This document shows positions 42,649 to 50,676 of a stretch of DNA of 64,000 nucleotides, piece after piece. The notes below the pieces were generated by a model. That model did no database searches. It was not told where the DNA came from and worked only from the letters and a program-made list of their open reading frames with translations. This DNA comes from a virus. The position numbers and the translations under genes were made by a program. The DNA is taken from positions 20,702 to 84,701 of the IMG/VR virus record IMGVR_UViG_3300010371_000033. One strand, written 5' to 3'. The first letter of the stretch is position 1, and each line of letters opens with the position of its first letter.

Positions 42649-43203
42649 ATGATGAAGACTTTCACTGAATTCTTGGTAGAATCTTCCTTCACCCACGATA
42701 GGAAAGAATATGAAAGTCATCCTTTCCTGAAATCTAAAGGACTAACCAGATTGCGCAATGGCGCAAAAATTGTCGACAGTGATGATGGATCAATCTATCA
42801 TGATCATTCTTCTAAAAATCCTCATGTAGTATATGCGTTCAAACAAGATGGCGAACATCATGTGCATGTTTATCCTGGAGATCCTAGATCAACAGAACCC
42901 ACACATGCTGGAGTCGGCAAAACTCCAACCGAAGCAATGAATAATTTGAAACCTTTCAAACAGTATGCCAAGAAATATTTAGATGAGTCTGTTCTGAAGG
43001 AATTCCATCCAACGCCTGCTGGAAAGGAAGTTCCTGGGGCCGAGAGTGATCAAGGCGCTGAGAAATATGTCAAACAAGTGAATGGCAAGTGGGCACTGGT
43101 TTCACGTCATACTGGTCGTCCATTGAAATATTTTGATAGCAAACCTTCTCGTGAAGAGGCTGGCAAAGCTCTCCGCACGGTTGAATACTTCAAACACTCT
43201 TAA
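42649..43203 (+). CDS. Probable internal head protein with capsid-targeting leader
   Basis: This 184-residue protein begins MMKTFTEFLVESSF. T4 internal proteins and Alt begin with a capsid-targeting sequence of the type MKTYQEFIAEA, cleaved after Glu by the prohead protease (consensus I/L-x-E). Here LVE-S provides the same site. The rest is basic and His-rich, with short repeats (GSIYHDHSS, HHVHVYPGDP) and ends VEYFKHS. It has its own late-type promoter. Leader similarity is seen directly; packaging is inferred. Confidence 0.65.
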   Translation: MMKTFTEFLVESSFTHDRKEYESHPFLKSKGLTRLRNGAKIVDSDDGSIYHDHSSKNPHVVYAFKQDGEHHVHVYPGDPRSTEPTHAGVGKTPTEAMNNLKPFKQYAKKYLDESVLKEFHPTPAGKEVPGAESDQGAEKYVKQVNGKWALVSRHTGRPLKYFDSKPSREEAGKALRTVEYFKHS

Positions 43204-43252
43204 TTTTGAATCAAACTGGCTTACACTAAACTTTTCCTAGTTGGAGGAGTTT

Positions 43253-43474
43253 ATGAGTCTGCCCAAAATTGAATTATGGAATCAGTCTCCAACTGAATTC
43301 AGTTATACAACTGAAAATAATGTAAGATATATGATAATCCCACTCCAACATACTGGAAAGCGGAGTTTAAGGATTTTTGATCCGCATGTATTGGGATGGA
43401 AATCTTTTGGACCATATGATACTACTAAGCAAGCTTATCAGGCAGCTTGCGAGTATGACAACACACATGCCTGA
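43253..43474 (+). CDS. 73-residue hypothetical protein
   Basis: The ATG at 43253 follows GGAGGA at 43243-43248, a strong RBS. The product has a small beta pattern (NNVRYMIIPLQHTGKRSLRI) and ends KQAYQAACEYDNTHA. No family is recognised. Confidence 0.55.
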   Translation: MSLPKIELWNQSPTEFSYTTENNVRYMIIPLQHTGKRSLRIFDPHVLGWKSFGPYDTTKQAYQAACEYDNTHA

Positions 43475-43496
43475 AACACACACATAGGAGAAACAA

Positions 43497-43772
43497 ATGA
43501 ATAGTAAATCACAAACGCCGTATGAACTTAGAGCAGAACTTCTGAAGCGCGCCATTGACTTGGTCACTTATCAGACAGATGCAAATTATCAATATGCATT
43601 GGAGAATTTCAATAATGTTGCTCGTCTCATTGAATATTCCAATCAATTGAAGGATGAAGGATTTGTTGAAGCCAAGAAGCAGTTAGAAATGGCTAAAGAT
43701 GGTTACAAGAGCATTATGTCTGCAGCGTTGGAAATGGCCGAATCCATGAATGCGTTCGTTTCCAAGAACTAA
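43497..43772 (+). CDS. Helical 91-residue hypothetical protein
   Basis: The start follows AGGAGAAACA, a good RBS. The product is an all-helical protein (LRAELLKRAIDLVTYQTDAN, KQLEMAKDGYKSIMSAALEM) with no Cys. It shares one base with the next gene (TAATG). Function unknown. Confidence 0.55.
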   Translation: MNSKSQTPYELRAELLKRAIDLVTYQTDANYQYALENFNNVARLIEYSNQLKDEGFVEAKKQLEMAKDGYKSIMSAALEMAESMNAFVSKN

Positions 43773-44323
43773 TGAACATAGCTGGAATTGATTGGAGTAT
43801 GACTTCACCCGCTATCTGCATTGCAGATAGCGGTTATCCTTTTTGTTATGAGGATTGTAGATTTCATTTTTTCAGCAAGAAGGCTGATGATACAATCCAG
43901 CTTTTGCCTTATGATCCAATCCCAGCTTGGGACTCGCAGGAAGAAAGATTTCATTGGTATTCTAATTGGGCTCTAGATATTCTTTGGTTCTACAGAGTCA
44001 AGAAAGTAGTGATAGAAGGATATGCGTTTGGTTCTTCATCTGGTCTTGTCTTCAATATCGGGGAATCAACAGGTGCTTTGAAACAGATGATGTGGAAGAA
44101 GGGAATAGAATTTGAGACTGTTCCACCAACTGTTGTAAAGAAATTTGCGACAGGCAAAGGAAACGCCAACAAGGACAAATTAAGAGAGCAGTTTGAAACA
44201 GAAAGTGGTTACACGCAGCTCAAAGCAGTGTTACATGAAACTGAAAAGCAGAACAATCCGTCATCAGATATAGTGGATTCATATTTCATTTGTAAATATC
44301 TGTGGACACAGGTAAATTCTTGA
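43772..44323 (+). CDS. RuvC-like Holliday junction resolvase
   Basis: This 183-residue RNase H-fold enzyme has NIAGIDWSMTSPAICI (Asp7), KKVVIEGYAFGSSSGLV (Glu82), then TVVKKFATGKGNANKDKL and NPSSDIVDSYFICKY (Asp166, Asp169). The four acidic residues match RuvC-type resolvases. T4 uses endonuclease VII (gp49) for branch cutting; none is seen here, so this enzyme probably clears junctions before packaging. It follows a small helical gene with a one-base overlap. Confidence 0.8.
   Translation: MNIAGIDWSMTSPAICIADSGYPFCYEDCRFHFFSKKADDTIQLLPYDPIPAWDSQEERFHWYSNWALDILWFYRVKKVVIEGYAFGSSSGLVFNIGESTGALKQMMWKKGIEFETVPPTVVKKFATGKGNANKDKLREQFETESGYTQLKAVLHETEKQNNPSSDIVDSYFICKYLWTQVNS
43809..43833. repeat. 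Perfect 12-bp inverted repeat inside the resolvase gene
   Basis: CCGCTATCTGCA (43809-43820) and its exact complement TGCAGATAGCGG (43822-43833) flank a single T. The palindrome falls in codons about 13-21 of the resolvase gene. Confidence 0.9.
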
Positions 44324-44427
44324 TTTTGTGGGTTTCTAATTCAATAAAATTAATGACTTAGGGACGCTGTAAACTCTAACCCACACTACCCTACATTTCG
44401 TTCCTAAATCAACTGAATTTGACGTTT

Positions 44428-44688
44428 ATGACAGTCTATGTAGACAATATGCAGGCACAGTTCAAAAGAATGACAATGTGTCATATGTTGGCTGATACTA
44501 CAGAAGAACTGTTAGAAATGGCTGATAAGATTGGAGTTGCTAGGAAGTGGTTACAGAAAGCTGGCACTTTGCATGAGCATTTTGATATTTGTATATCTAA
44601 GCGTAAACTAGCTGTTCAAGCAGGAGCCAGAGAAATAACATTGAGGCAGACTGGCGAACTGATTCATAAAAAACGTGAACAGTTGTGA
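44428..44688 (+). CDS. DUF4031 family protein
   Basis: The ATG at 44428 (MTVYVDNMQAQFKRMTMCHM) matches the DUF4031 start. The 86-residue product continues LADTTEELLEMADKIGVARK, HFDICISKRKLAVQAGAREI, the full DUF4031 pattern. Function is unknown, although such proteins are common in phages. The 104-base gap before it (44324-44427) holds no ORF or clear promoter. Confidence 0.85.
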   Translation: MTVYVDNMQAQFKRMTMCHMLADTTEELLEMADKIGVARKWLQKAGTLHEHFDICISKRKLAVQAGAREITLRQTGELIHKKREQL

Positions 44689-44762
44689 TTTAACAATCGT
44701 TAAGGTTAGAGTGATGAAAATGAGTTATACTAAGTCGTTCCCCACTTTGAGAGGCTATCATA

Positions 44763-45812
44763 ATGGCTAACCGTGCTGCGGTTATGGATAGGCTGTATGG
44801 TTCTGAACCTCTTGTCATCAATGCGCAAGGCATTGAACTGATCAAGCTGATGAACTGGTACAATATGAATGCTGAACCAGAAGATCGTCGCAAGTGGATC
44901 GTTGACTATGCTAAGAACAGACTGCACTACAGTGATACTGATTTGTCTTTGTTGTCAGGAGCTGCTTTGCAGATGGTTCAAACCATTCCATATTGCGCTC
45001 GCGCTATATTGAAAGGTAGCACATTTCATGATCAATTGAATGTGGTCAATTTGATTGACAATACTTGTAAGGAAGTGGTTCAGAAAGCTCGCGCCAGTTA
45101 CAATGAAAACCATTCTCAACGTGAGCAAAATAGAATCCGTTCTGAAATGGTCAGGAAAGTTATTGTCTCAAACGCCTACTGGAACATTTTCGATCAGTTG
45201 GAAAATGGCAAGGGTGATGTTAAGCTGACTGCGCTGTCAGAACTGACGATACCTGAAATGGAGCGCATCAAAACTCACATTGAGTCTTCTTTGAATGAAT
45301 ACAAAGAAGCCAAGAATGATCCAGAAGGTTATGAGTGCATCAATTTTAGGGCCATGATCAAACGTCTTGAAAAGACGCTCGATGATATCAATCAACAGAC
45401 CAGCACTGTAAAGGCTCGCAAGAAAGTCACAGTGATCAGGAAGCATAAGCCTATCAGTGCGGCAAAGCAAGTCTCCAAGTTGCGGTATGCCAAGGAGATA
45501 GATGGCTTCAAGTCTGTGAATCCGGAAGCCATACTGACTGCCAGCTTGTTGTTTGTTTATGATGAAAAGACCAGGAAACTGGTTAAGTTTCAGAATCCTG
45601 ACGGCACGAAACTGGCGATCGCCAGCAGCAAGGTTAAGGCCCACACTATTACAGCCAGGACAGTTCGCAAGCCTTCGCTCGTGCTTACAGAGATGCGTAA
45701 AGGCACTATCAAGACAGCTGAAAGAGTGTATGAAACACTTACCACCAAAGAACAAGTTCACAGTGGGCGTCTGACTGACAAATGCTTAATTTTGCGGGTC
45801 AATGCGGTATAA
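44763..45812 (+). CDS. Conserved hypothetical protein, 349 residues
   Basis: The start follows AGAGG. The N-terminal 150 residues are helical (WYNMNAEPEDRRKWIVDYAK, SGAALQMVQTIPYCARAILK), and residues about 215-340 are basic and beta-rich (KARKKVTVIRKHKPISAAKQ, VSKLRYAKEIDGFKSVNPEA). Similar proteins seem to occur in exo-T4 phages without function. GC content looks slightly higher than in the neighbours. Confidence 0.6.
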   Translation: MANRAAVMDRLYGSEPLVINAQGIELIKLMNWYNMNAEPEDRRKWIVDYAKNRLHYSDTDLSLLSGAALQMVQTIPYCARAILKGSTFHDQLNVVNLIDNTCKEVVQKARASYNENHSQREQNRIRSEMVRKVIVSNAYWNIFDQLENGKGDVKLTALSELTIPEMERIKTHIESSLNEYKEAKNDPEGYECINFRAMIKRLEKTLDDINQQTSTVKARKKVTVIRKHKPISAAKQVSKLRYAKEIDGFKSVNPEAILTASLLFVYDEKTRKLVKFQNPDGTKLAIASSKVKAHTITARTVRKPSLVLTEMRKGTIKTAERVYETLTTKEQVHSGRLTDKCLILRVNAV

Positions 45813-45840
45813 TCATGATATTGTGATCGGGAACATTAAC

Positions 45841-45993
45841 ATGAAAATTAGAAACCAGTACATTTGTTTGATCATTGGATGGTTGTTTTATTTCTTTGGT
45901 CTGGTGTTTCATACTTTTTGGCTTGGCACCGTATGCTATGGATTGGCTTGTTTCTTCTTTATCACATCAATCGTGAGTGCTTTCTACGAGTAG
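45841..45993 (+). CDS. 50-residue membrane protein
   Basis: The ATG at 45841 (MKIRNQYICLIIGWLFYFFG) gives a protein with two hydrophobic spans (second: TVCYGLACFFFITSIVSAFY). It is the first of two adjacent membrane microproteins upstream of rnh. Unknown role. Confidence 0.5.
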   Translation: MKIRNQYICLIIGWLFYFFGLVFHTFWLGTVCYGLACFFFITSIVSAFYE

Positions 45994-46002
45994 AGGTATT
46001 AA

Positions 46003-46164
46003 ATGAAAGTTTGGTATAAGGACTGGCACTACTGGGCAGGTGCGTTGTCTATCTGGCTTGGATTTTTTGCAGACAGACCTCACTTGAACATTATTAGTTA
46101 TAGCTTCGTGATTGGTTACATATTCACACTCTTGGGCATTGGCCTTTTGTACAGAGAACAATGA
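46003..46164 (+). CDS. 53-residue aromatic-rich membrane protein
   Basis: The frame starts at ATG 46003 behind AGAGG and ends in an ATGA overlap with rnh. The peptide (MKVWYKDWHYWAGALSIWLG) is rich in Trp and Tyr and has a second span (YSFVIGYIFTLLGIGLLY). No family is recognised. Confidence 0.5.
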   Translation: MKVWYKDWHYWAGALSIWLGFFADRPHLNIISYSFVIGYIFTLLGIGLLYREQ

Positions 46165-47081
46165 TACTTGTAGACTTCTCCCAGATAGCTTATGCGGCGA
46201 TACACGCAACTACGAAATCAGGCAGAGTTGATGAAAGTTTCTTACGTCATCTTGTCCTGAATTCTGTACTGCACATCCAGCGTAAGCATTCGCATAAGTA
46301 TGGTAAGGAGATCGTTCTTGCCTGCGACAACCGTCATTGCTGGCGTGTTGACAGTTTCCCCCCATACAAATGGGAACGCCGTAACAACGAGACGAAGGAC
46401 GAACTTGACTGGGATTCTATACACGCATCATTAAACAATATTCAACAGGAAATCAGAAACCATTTTAGATATTCTGTTGTGAATGTTGATGGCGCTGAAG
46501 GCGATGATGTGATAGGTGTATTGGCTAATCATGCTTGGGTTCAAGAACGAGAAATCGGTCCTGCAGAATTTGGTGGATTGATATTGGAAAGCGATCGACC
46601 AAGACTGGAAAGTTATCCAACTCTAATTGTCTCTTCTGATAAGGATTATGGCCAATTAGGGTACATAGCTGATCAGTATGACCCCAAGAAGAAAGTGTTC
46701 ATCACTTCTCCTGATCCAGATGGAGCACTGCGTTACTTAGTATTGAAAGGGGATTCATGTGATGGTATCCCCAACATATTGAGTGATGATGATGTGTTCA
46801 TGGACAAGAATAAGAAACAGAAGCCTGTTGGTCAAAAGAAATTGATGGAATGGGCTGCACTCACGGATCAACAGTTGAAAGATTCTAATCCTGCTATTGC
46901 AAAGAATTGGGAACGCAACAACACGTTAATCAATTTGAGAAATAAAACACCAACAGATATTGCTTCCAAGATCGTGTATGAATATCAACAACAGATTGGC
47001 AAGAATTCTAATGGCCTGATGGATTACTTCTTTAAGAATCACTTACACAAATTGATGCAAGACATTCAGGAGTTTCAATGA
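46161..47081 (+). CDS. rnh: RNase H / 5'-3' exonuclease (Rnh, FEN family)
   Basis: This 306-residue protein matches T4 RNase H (305 residues). It has MILVDFSQIAYAAIHAT, IVLACDNRHCWRV, PYKWERRNN, VDGAEGDDVIGVLANHA, VSSDKDYGQL and LKGDSCDGIPN, the acidic metal-binding set and the helix-hairpin region. It removes RNA primers and flaps on the lagging strand. It overlaps the previous microprotein gene by ATGA. Confidence 0.93.
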   Translation: MILVDFSQIAYAAIHATTKSGRVDESFLRHLVLNSVLHIQRKHSHKYGKEIVLACDNRHCWRVDSFPPYKWERRNNETKDELDWDSIHASLNNIQQEIRNHFRYSVVNVDGAEGDDVIGVLANHAWVQEREIGPAEFGGLILESDRPRLESYPTLIVSSDKDYGQLGYIADQYDPKKKVFITSPDPDGALRYLVLKGDSCDGIPNILSDDDVFMDKNKKQKPVGQKKLMEWAALTDQQLKDSNPAIAKNWERNNTLINLRNKTPTDIASKIVYEYQQQIGKNSNGLMDYFFKNHLHKLMQDIQEFQ

Positions 47082-47524
47082 TTAGAAAAGCAATGGGCTC
47101 TATTATCAAACAAGTTTGTGGCTTGAAGAATGACGCTGAAAAGATTTCATTTCTAAGACAGAATTGTAGTGCACCCCAATTCAAGACAGTCTTGTGGCTA
47201 TGGACTACAGACAAAGTTCATTTTAATCTCCCTGAAGGCAAACCCCCCTATGACCACAAGAATGATGGTTATGATGAAGGAGCCGAAGAAGAAATTTTGT
47301 ACATGGAGGCACGTAAACTAATAAACGTGACTGACCATGGTGTGATGAAACACCAGCACAAATTTAAGCGTGAACAGTGGTTTATTGATTTGATAAAGGA
47401 TGTTCATCCGGATGATGCTGACTTGTTGTGTTGGGTCAAGGATAAGACATTTCCTGATGGTCTCAATAGAAATATCATTATGAAAGCGATTCCCTCCCTT
47501 AAGAGCATGGATAATTCATGTTGA
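47078..47524 (+). CDS. DUF6433-type conserved phage protein
   Basis: This 148-residue protein has EKISFLRQNCSAPQFKTVLW, FNLPEGKPPYDHKND, then KFKREQWFIDLIKDVHPDDA and LLCWVKDKTFPDGLNRNIIM. The pattern is common to a phage family known as DUF6433, often near replication genes; function unknown. The helicase loader gp59 occupies a similar spot in T4 maps, but there is no convincing similarity. It overlaps both neighbours. Confidence 0.7.
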   Translation: MIRKAMGSIIKQVCGLKNDAEKISFLRQNCSAPQFKTVLWLWTTDKVHFNLPEGKPPYDHKNDGYDEGAEEEILYMEARKLINVTDHGVMKHQHKFKREQWFIDLIKDVHPDDADLLCWVKDKTFPDGLNRNIIMKAIPSLKSMDNSC

Positions 47525-48375
47525 AAATAATTACTGATGTTGATGGTGTGTTGTTAGACTGGTTTAATGGATTTGAAAAGTGGATCACTGAAGTCAAGGG
47601 CGTGAAGCCCACTCATGATGCCACACCGTCAATGTATAAATTGACGGATAAATATCCGTTCACAAGTAAGGAAATAGTTAAACTGATTGAAGAGTTTAAT
47701 AGCAGTCCTTATTTCGGTGAATTGAAGCCAATTGATGGCTCTGTAGAGTTTCTCAAAAAGCTTCTTGAAGATAATACCAAAGAAGTAGCTTGGCTTTCTG
47801 CTGGTTCAGTTGCAGGTCAAGAAGAATTATGTTTTGATATGCGCGCTAATAACCTAAAGGAATGCTTTGGAACTGATATTACAGGCACCCTTTTAGTCAT
47901 GGACACACCCAAAGACGCTTACCTAGAAAAATACAAAGAAGAAATGGGTGATAGTCTGGTTTTCATAGAAGATTCTTTGAGTCATGCTGAAACTGCGATT
48001 AAACTTGGTATCAGAACCATTCTGCTTGGAACCACTTACAATAACACCAAGAACAAATCAAAGCTGTTGTACAGAGCTGAAAGCTGGGAAAACATTTACA
48101 ATATTATTGATAAAATTGAGAAGGAAATAGAGTATATGAACACGCATGTATCTCGTACTGGACAAACTGCAAAACACTGGAAATATTTGAAAGAAAAGAA
48201 AGCAACCAATCCAACATACAAACATGTGAGTGCTGAAGTTTCAATGATTCCAAATCCATTGGGTGAAATGTTGCCGCCTATTCCAATGGTGTCTAGGCCA
48301 GGGAACACTTACAACATTGGGCGCAACAAGGCAAAACGTGAAAAGAAAGCGATGAGGAGAATCCAGAATGGATAA
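47518..48375 (+). CDS. HAD-superfamily hydrolase with basic C-terminal extension
   Basis: This 285-residue protein begins MLKIITDVDGVLLDWFNGFE (HAD motif I, DxDGV) and has VAWLSAGS (motif II) and VFIEDSLSHAETAIKLGI (motif IV). The core ends at about residue 200. The final 80 residues (TGQTAKHWKYLKEKKATNPT, ending KREKKAMRRIQNG) are basic and not typical for HADs. Likely substrates are nucleotides or a 5'/3' phosphate. It starts inside the previous gene's end. Confidence 0.75.
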   Translation: MLKIITDVDGVLLDWFNGFEKWITEVKGVKPTHDATPSMYKLTDKYPFTSKEIVKLIEEFNSSPYFGELKPIDGSVEFLKKLLEDNTKEVAWLSAGSVAGQEELCFDMRANNLKECFGTDITGTLLVMDTPKDAYLEKYKEEMGDSLVFIEDSLSHAETAIKLGIRTILLGTTYNNTKNKSKLLYRAESWENIYNIIDKIEKEIEYMNTHVSRTGQTAKHWKYLKEKKATNPTYKHVSAEVSMIPNPLGEMLPPIPMVSRPGNTYNIGRNKAKREKKAMRRIQNG

Positions 48376-48676
48376 TTATGCGGCTAAAAGTGAAGTACAG
48401 GAAGATATTTCAGCAGAAGCTGATAAGCATCAAGTGTTGAATAAACAACTTGATGAAGCTATTAGTTATCTGGAAAGTTCTCTTGATAGAGTTCTTATTC
48501 CAGAGAAGGAAAAGGCAATACTGGGCGATTCAAGTGTAAGCTACGCTATCAATGCAGCTCCAGCTCCTTCGCAACCAAGGAGTAAATTGAGTGTCTGGAT
48601 GAGTCGCAGAAATGATGTATTAGAGCGTGCCATTGAAAGGATCAATAATCTGCGCACAAGATTGGATATAATTTGA
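48368..48676 (+). CDS. Helical 102-residue hypothetical protein
   Basis: An 8-base overlap with the HAD gene precedes this coiled-coil-like protein (DKHQVLNKQLDEAISYLESS; later RRNDVLERAIERINNLRTRL). The centre has a Pro/Ala linker. Its stop overlaps the nrdB start. Function unknown. Confidence 0.55.
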   Translation: MDNYAAKSEVQEDISAEADKHQVLNKQLDEAISYLESSLDRVLIPEKEKAILGDSSVSYAINAAPAPSQPRSKLSVWMSRRNDVLERAIERINNLRTRLDII

Positions 48677-49719
48677 TGCGAACAGTTTTTAATACAAACA
48701 AGAAATCCAGGAAGCCATCACTTTTCTTTGGTGATGGTTTGTCTGTTGCTAGATTCGATGAACAGAATTTTGAAATCTTTGAAAAGTTGACCAAACGGCA
48801 GCTGGGTTATTTCTGGAAGCCAGATGAAGTAGATGTTTCTAAGGATATCAAGGACTTCCGTGCGTTGAATGAAGCTGAACAACATATTTTCACTTCAAAC
48901 ATCAAACGTCAGGTGATGCTGGATTCTATCCAAGGTCGAAGTCCTGCATTGGTCTTGTTACCTATCTGTTCATCTACAGAACTCGAGAATTGGATTCTAA
49001 CTTGGTCTTTCATGGAGACCATTCATTCTCGTTCTTATTCCTACATCATACAGAATGTATATTCTGATCCTAGTATTGTACTAGATGATGTGAGTTCTAA
49101 TCAATATATCAAAGAATGTGCGAATGAAATCAGTTATTACTATGACAGATTGGTAGCAGTGCCAGCCAAAGAAGAGTTGATTATGCTGCTATATGCAATT
49201 GCGGCATTAGAAGGCGTGCGATTCTATGTTTCTTTTGCTTGTTCTTGGGCATTTACAGAACAAAAAAAATCAATGGAAGGGAATGCTAAACTGATCAAGC
49301 TGATTGCTCGCGATGAGAATTTGCATCTTGGAGCAGTACAACATATGATTAAGATACTTCAGACCGATCCTTCTTACAAGAAAGCATTTGAAGAAACTCG
49401 CCAAGTGGGTATTGATATCTTTGAATCTGTCGCGAAACAAGAAAAAGATTGGACGGATTATTTGTTCAGGCATGGCGCCATGATAGGTCTGAATACAGAC
49501 ATGTTGAAGAGTTATGTAGATTGGTTGGTGTCCAAGCGTCTATTATCCTTGGGTCTGCCTTCCTCTTATGTAGGAACCAATCCTCTACCTTGGACCAACA
49601 AATGGATCAGTGGTAAGGAAGTCCAGTCCGCTCCCCAGGAGACCACACTGGTCAATTACATAGCAGGTGACATTAAACAAGACGTGAATGAGAAGACTTT
49701 CTCAGGATTTTCACTGTGA
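48676..49719 (+). CDS. nrdB: Ribonucleotide reductase class I beta subunit NrdB
   Basis: The ATG at 48676 (MRTVFNTNKKSRKPSLFFGD) overlaps the previous stop (TGATG). The 347-residue product has FTSNIKRQVMLDSIQGR, TWSFMETIHSRSYSYIIQN (iron Glu and His, radical Tyr region), ALEGVRFYVSFACSW, and LIARDENLHLGAVQHMI (Glu, Glu-x-x-His). The C-terminus KTFSGFSL should bind NrdA. NrdA is not in the window, so the two subunits are apart in this genome. Confidence 0.94.
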   Translation: MRTVFNTNKKSRKPSLFFGDGLSVARFDEQNFEIFEKLTKRQLGYFWKPDEVDVSKDIKDFRALNEAEQHIFTSNIKRQVMLDSIQGRSPALVLLPICSSTELENWILTWSFMETIHSRSYSYIIQNVYSDPSIVLDDVSSNQYIKECANEISYYYDRLVAVPAKEELIMLLYAIAALEGVRFYVSFACSWAFTEQKKSMEGNAKLIKLIARDENLHLGAVQHMIKILQTDPSYKKAFEETRQVGIDIFESVAKQEKDWTDYLFRHGAMIGLNTDMLKSYVDWLVSKRLLSLGLPSSYVGTNPLPWTNKWISGKEVQSAPQETTLVNYIAGDIKQDVNEKTFSGFSL

Positions 49720-49755
49720 GCAATTTGTTGCGGTTAACAAATGAAAGAATAAATC

Positions 49756-49998
49756 ATGAATGACTTTGCAAAAATATTTCACACGCCAAAATATGGCCAA
49801 GTCCTAATGTTGTTGAAAGCAGATGAGGAAGGCAAGCCTAGATTATGTTTCTTTATGAAGCCTAATGGACTTGACGTTTGTAACATTGCTCTTGGATTTG
49901 ATGAATGGGATGATGCAGAAAAAGCATTCGAAGAAGCAAACGATGATATTGCTAGTCAATTGGCTGAAGCATTGTTCTTATCCATACATTCCCGATAA
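49756..49998 (+). CDS. 80-residue acidic hypothetical protein
   Basis: The ATG at 49756 follows a short gap with an imperfect hairpin (TTTGTT/AACAAA). The protein has a beta start (YGQVLMLLKADEEGKPRLCF) and an acidic helical end (DEWDDAEKAFEEANDDIASQ). No family is recognised. Confidence 0.55.
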   Translation: MNDFAKIFHTPKYGQVLMLLKADEEGKPRLCFFMKPNGLDVCNIALGFDEWDDAEKAFEEANDDIASQLAEALFLSIHSR

Positions 49999-50019
49999 GA
50001 CGGATATAAGGAAGGAACA

Positions 50020-50217
50020 ATGAATGATGTCATAGCTATTCATAGAGCTTGGTATCGAGTTGATCCAGCTTACCGAAATGAAAAAAGCTATAGAGTCATG
50101 GTATTGAAACCAGAAACAACAGTGTCCGAAATCATTAATTGGTACGAAACTGGAATAAATGTTATTGGCAAAGGTGACTTAATTATTTGCGAAGCTCAAT
50201 TGGAGAAGGGAGAATGA
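50020..50217 (+). CDS. 65-residue hypothetical protein
   Basis: The ATG follows GGAAGGA, a strong RBS. The product (MNDVIAIHRAWYRVDPAYRN) ends VIGKGDLIICEAQLEKGE. It is coupled to the MazG-like gene by ATGA. Function unknown. Confidence 0.55.
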   Translation: MNDVIAIHRAWYRVDPAYRNEKSYRVMVLKPETTVSEIINWYETGINVIGKGDLIICEAQLEKGE

Positions 50218-50504
50218 ATTATGTCAAAAGAGATCAAGTCGTTCAGGATGTTCTGACAGAACTTGAAAAAGCGGTGCAGAAATATCCTTCATGGCCAACT
50301 GATGCTATGCATGCGATTGGTCCATTCAATGAAGAAGCTGGAGAACTGAATCAAGCTCTTTTGCAGAGAGTATATGAACCCTGGAAAAATGCTGATTGTG
50401 ATCAAGTTAGAAAGGAAGCGATTCAAGCAGCTGCCATGGCAATTCGCTTCCTGATGAGTGTAGAAGTGTACAGCTATAATCAATCTGTACAACATAGCCA
50501 GTGA
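50214..50504 (+). CDS. MazG-like nucleotide pyrophosphohydrolase
   Basis: The ATG at 50214 (MNYVKRDQVVQDVLTELEKA) follows GGAGAAGGGAGA. The 96-residue helical product has AIGPFNEEAGELNQALLQRV (ExxE metal motif) and QVRKEAIQAAAMAIRFLMSV (ExxxD-like helix), fitting the MazG/NTP-PPase fold. Such phage enzymes may alter dNTP or ppGpp pools. Only one domain is present. Confidence 0.75.
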   Translation: MNYVKRDQVVQDVLTELEKAVQKYPSWPTDAMHAIGPFNEEAGELNQALLQRVYEPWKNADCDQVRKEAIQAAAMAIRFLMSVEVYSYNQSVQHSQ

Positions 50505-50514
50505 GTATATAATT

Positions 50515-50676
50515 ATGTTTGATAGGATATTATTTTCGATTGCGATGTTGTGTTCAATATCTGTAATTCTTATTGACGCAATTGTTCCTGGTCAATATAA
50601 TGGTGGTGAAATGTTGTGGGCTGGAGTAGCAACATTGTGGTGTATCAGTTGGTATATTAATCATGAACAAAAATGA
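50515..50676 (+). CDS. 53-residue two-span membrane protein
   Basis: The frame begins at ATG 50515 (MFDRILFSIAMLCSISVILI) and has a second span (MLWAGVATLWCISWYI). It overlaps the next gene by 14 bases. Unknown role. Confidence 0.5.
   Translation: MFDRILFSIAMLCSISVILIDAIVPGQYNGGEMLWAGVATLWCISWYINHEQK

Noticed and set aside
45237-45761. 174-codon open frame on the minus strand
   Set aside because: It is antisense to the 349-residue conserved gene, lacks an RBS and would be isolated in a long rightward operon.
47078-47524. gp59 helicase loader next to rnh
   Set aside because: Position is suggestive from T4, but the sequence follows the DUF6433 pattern and is shorter than gp59 (217 residues).
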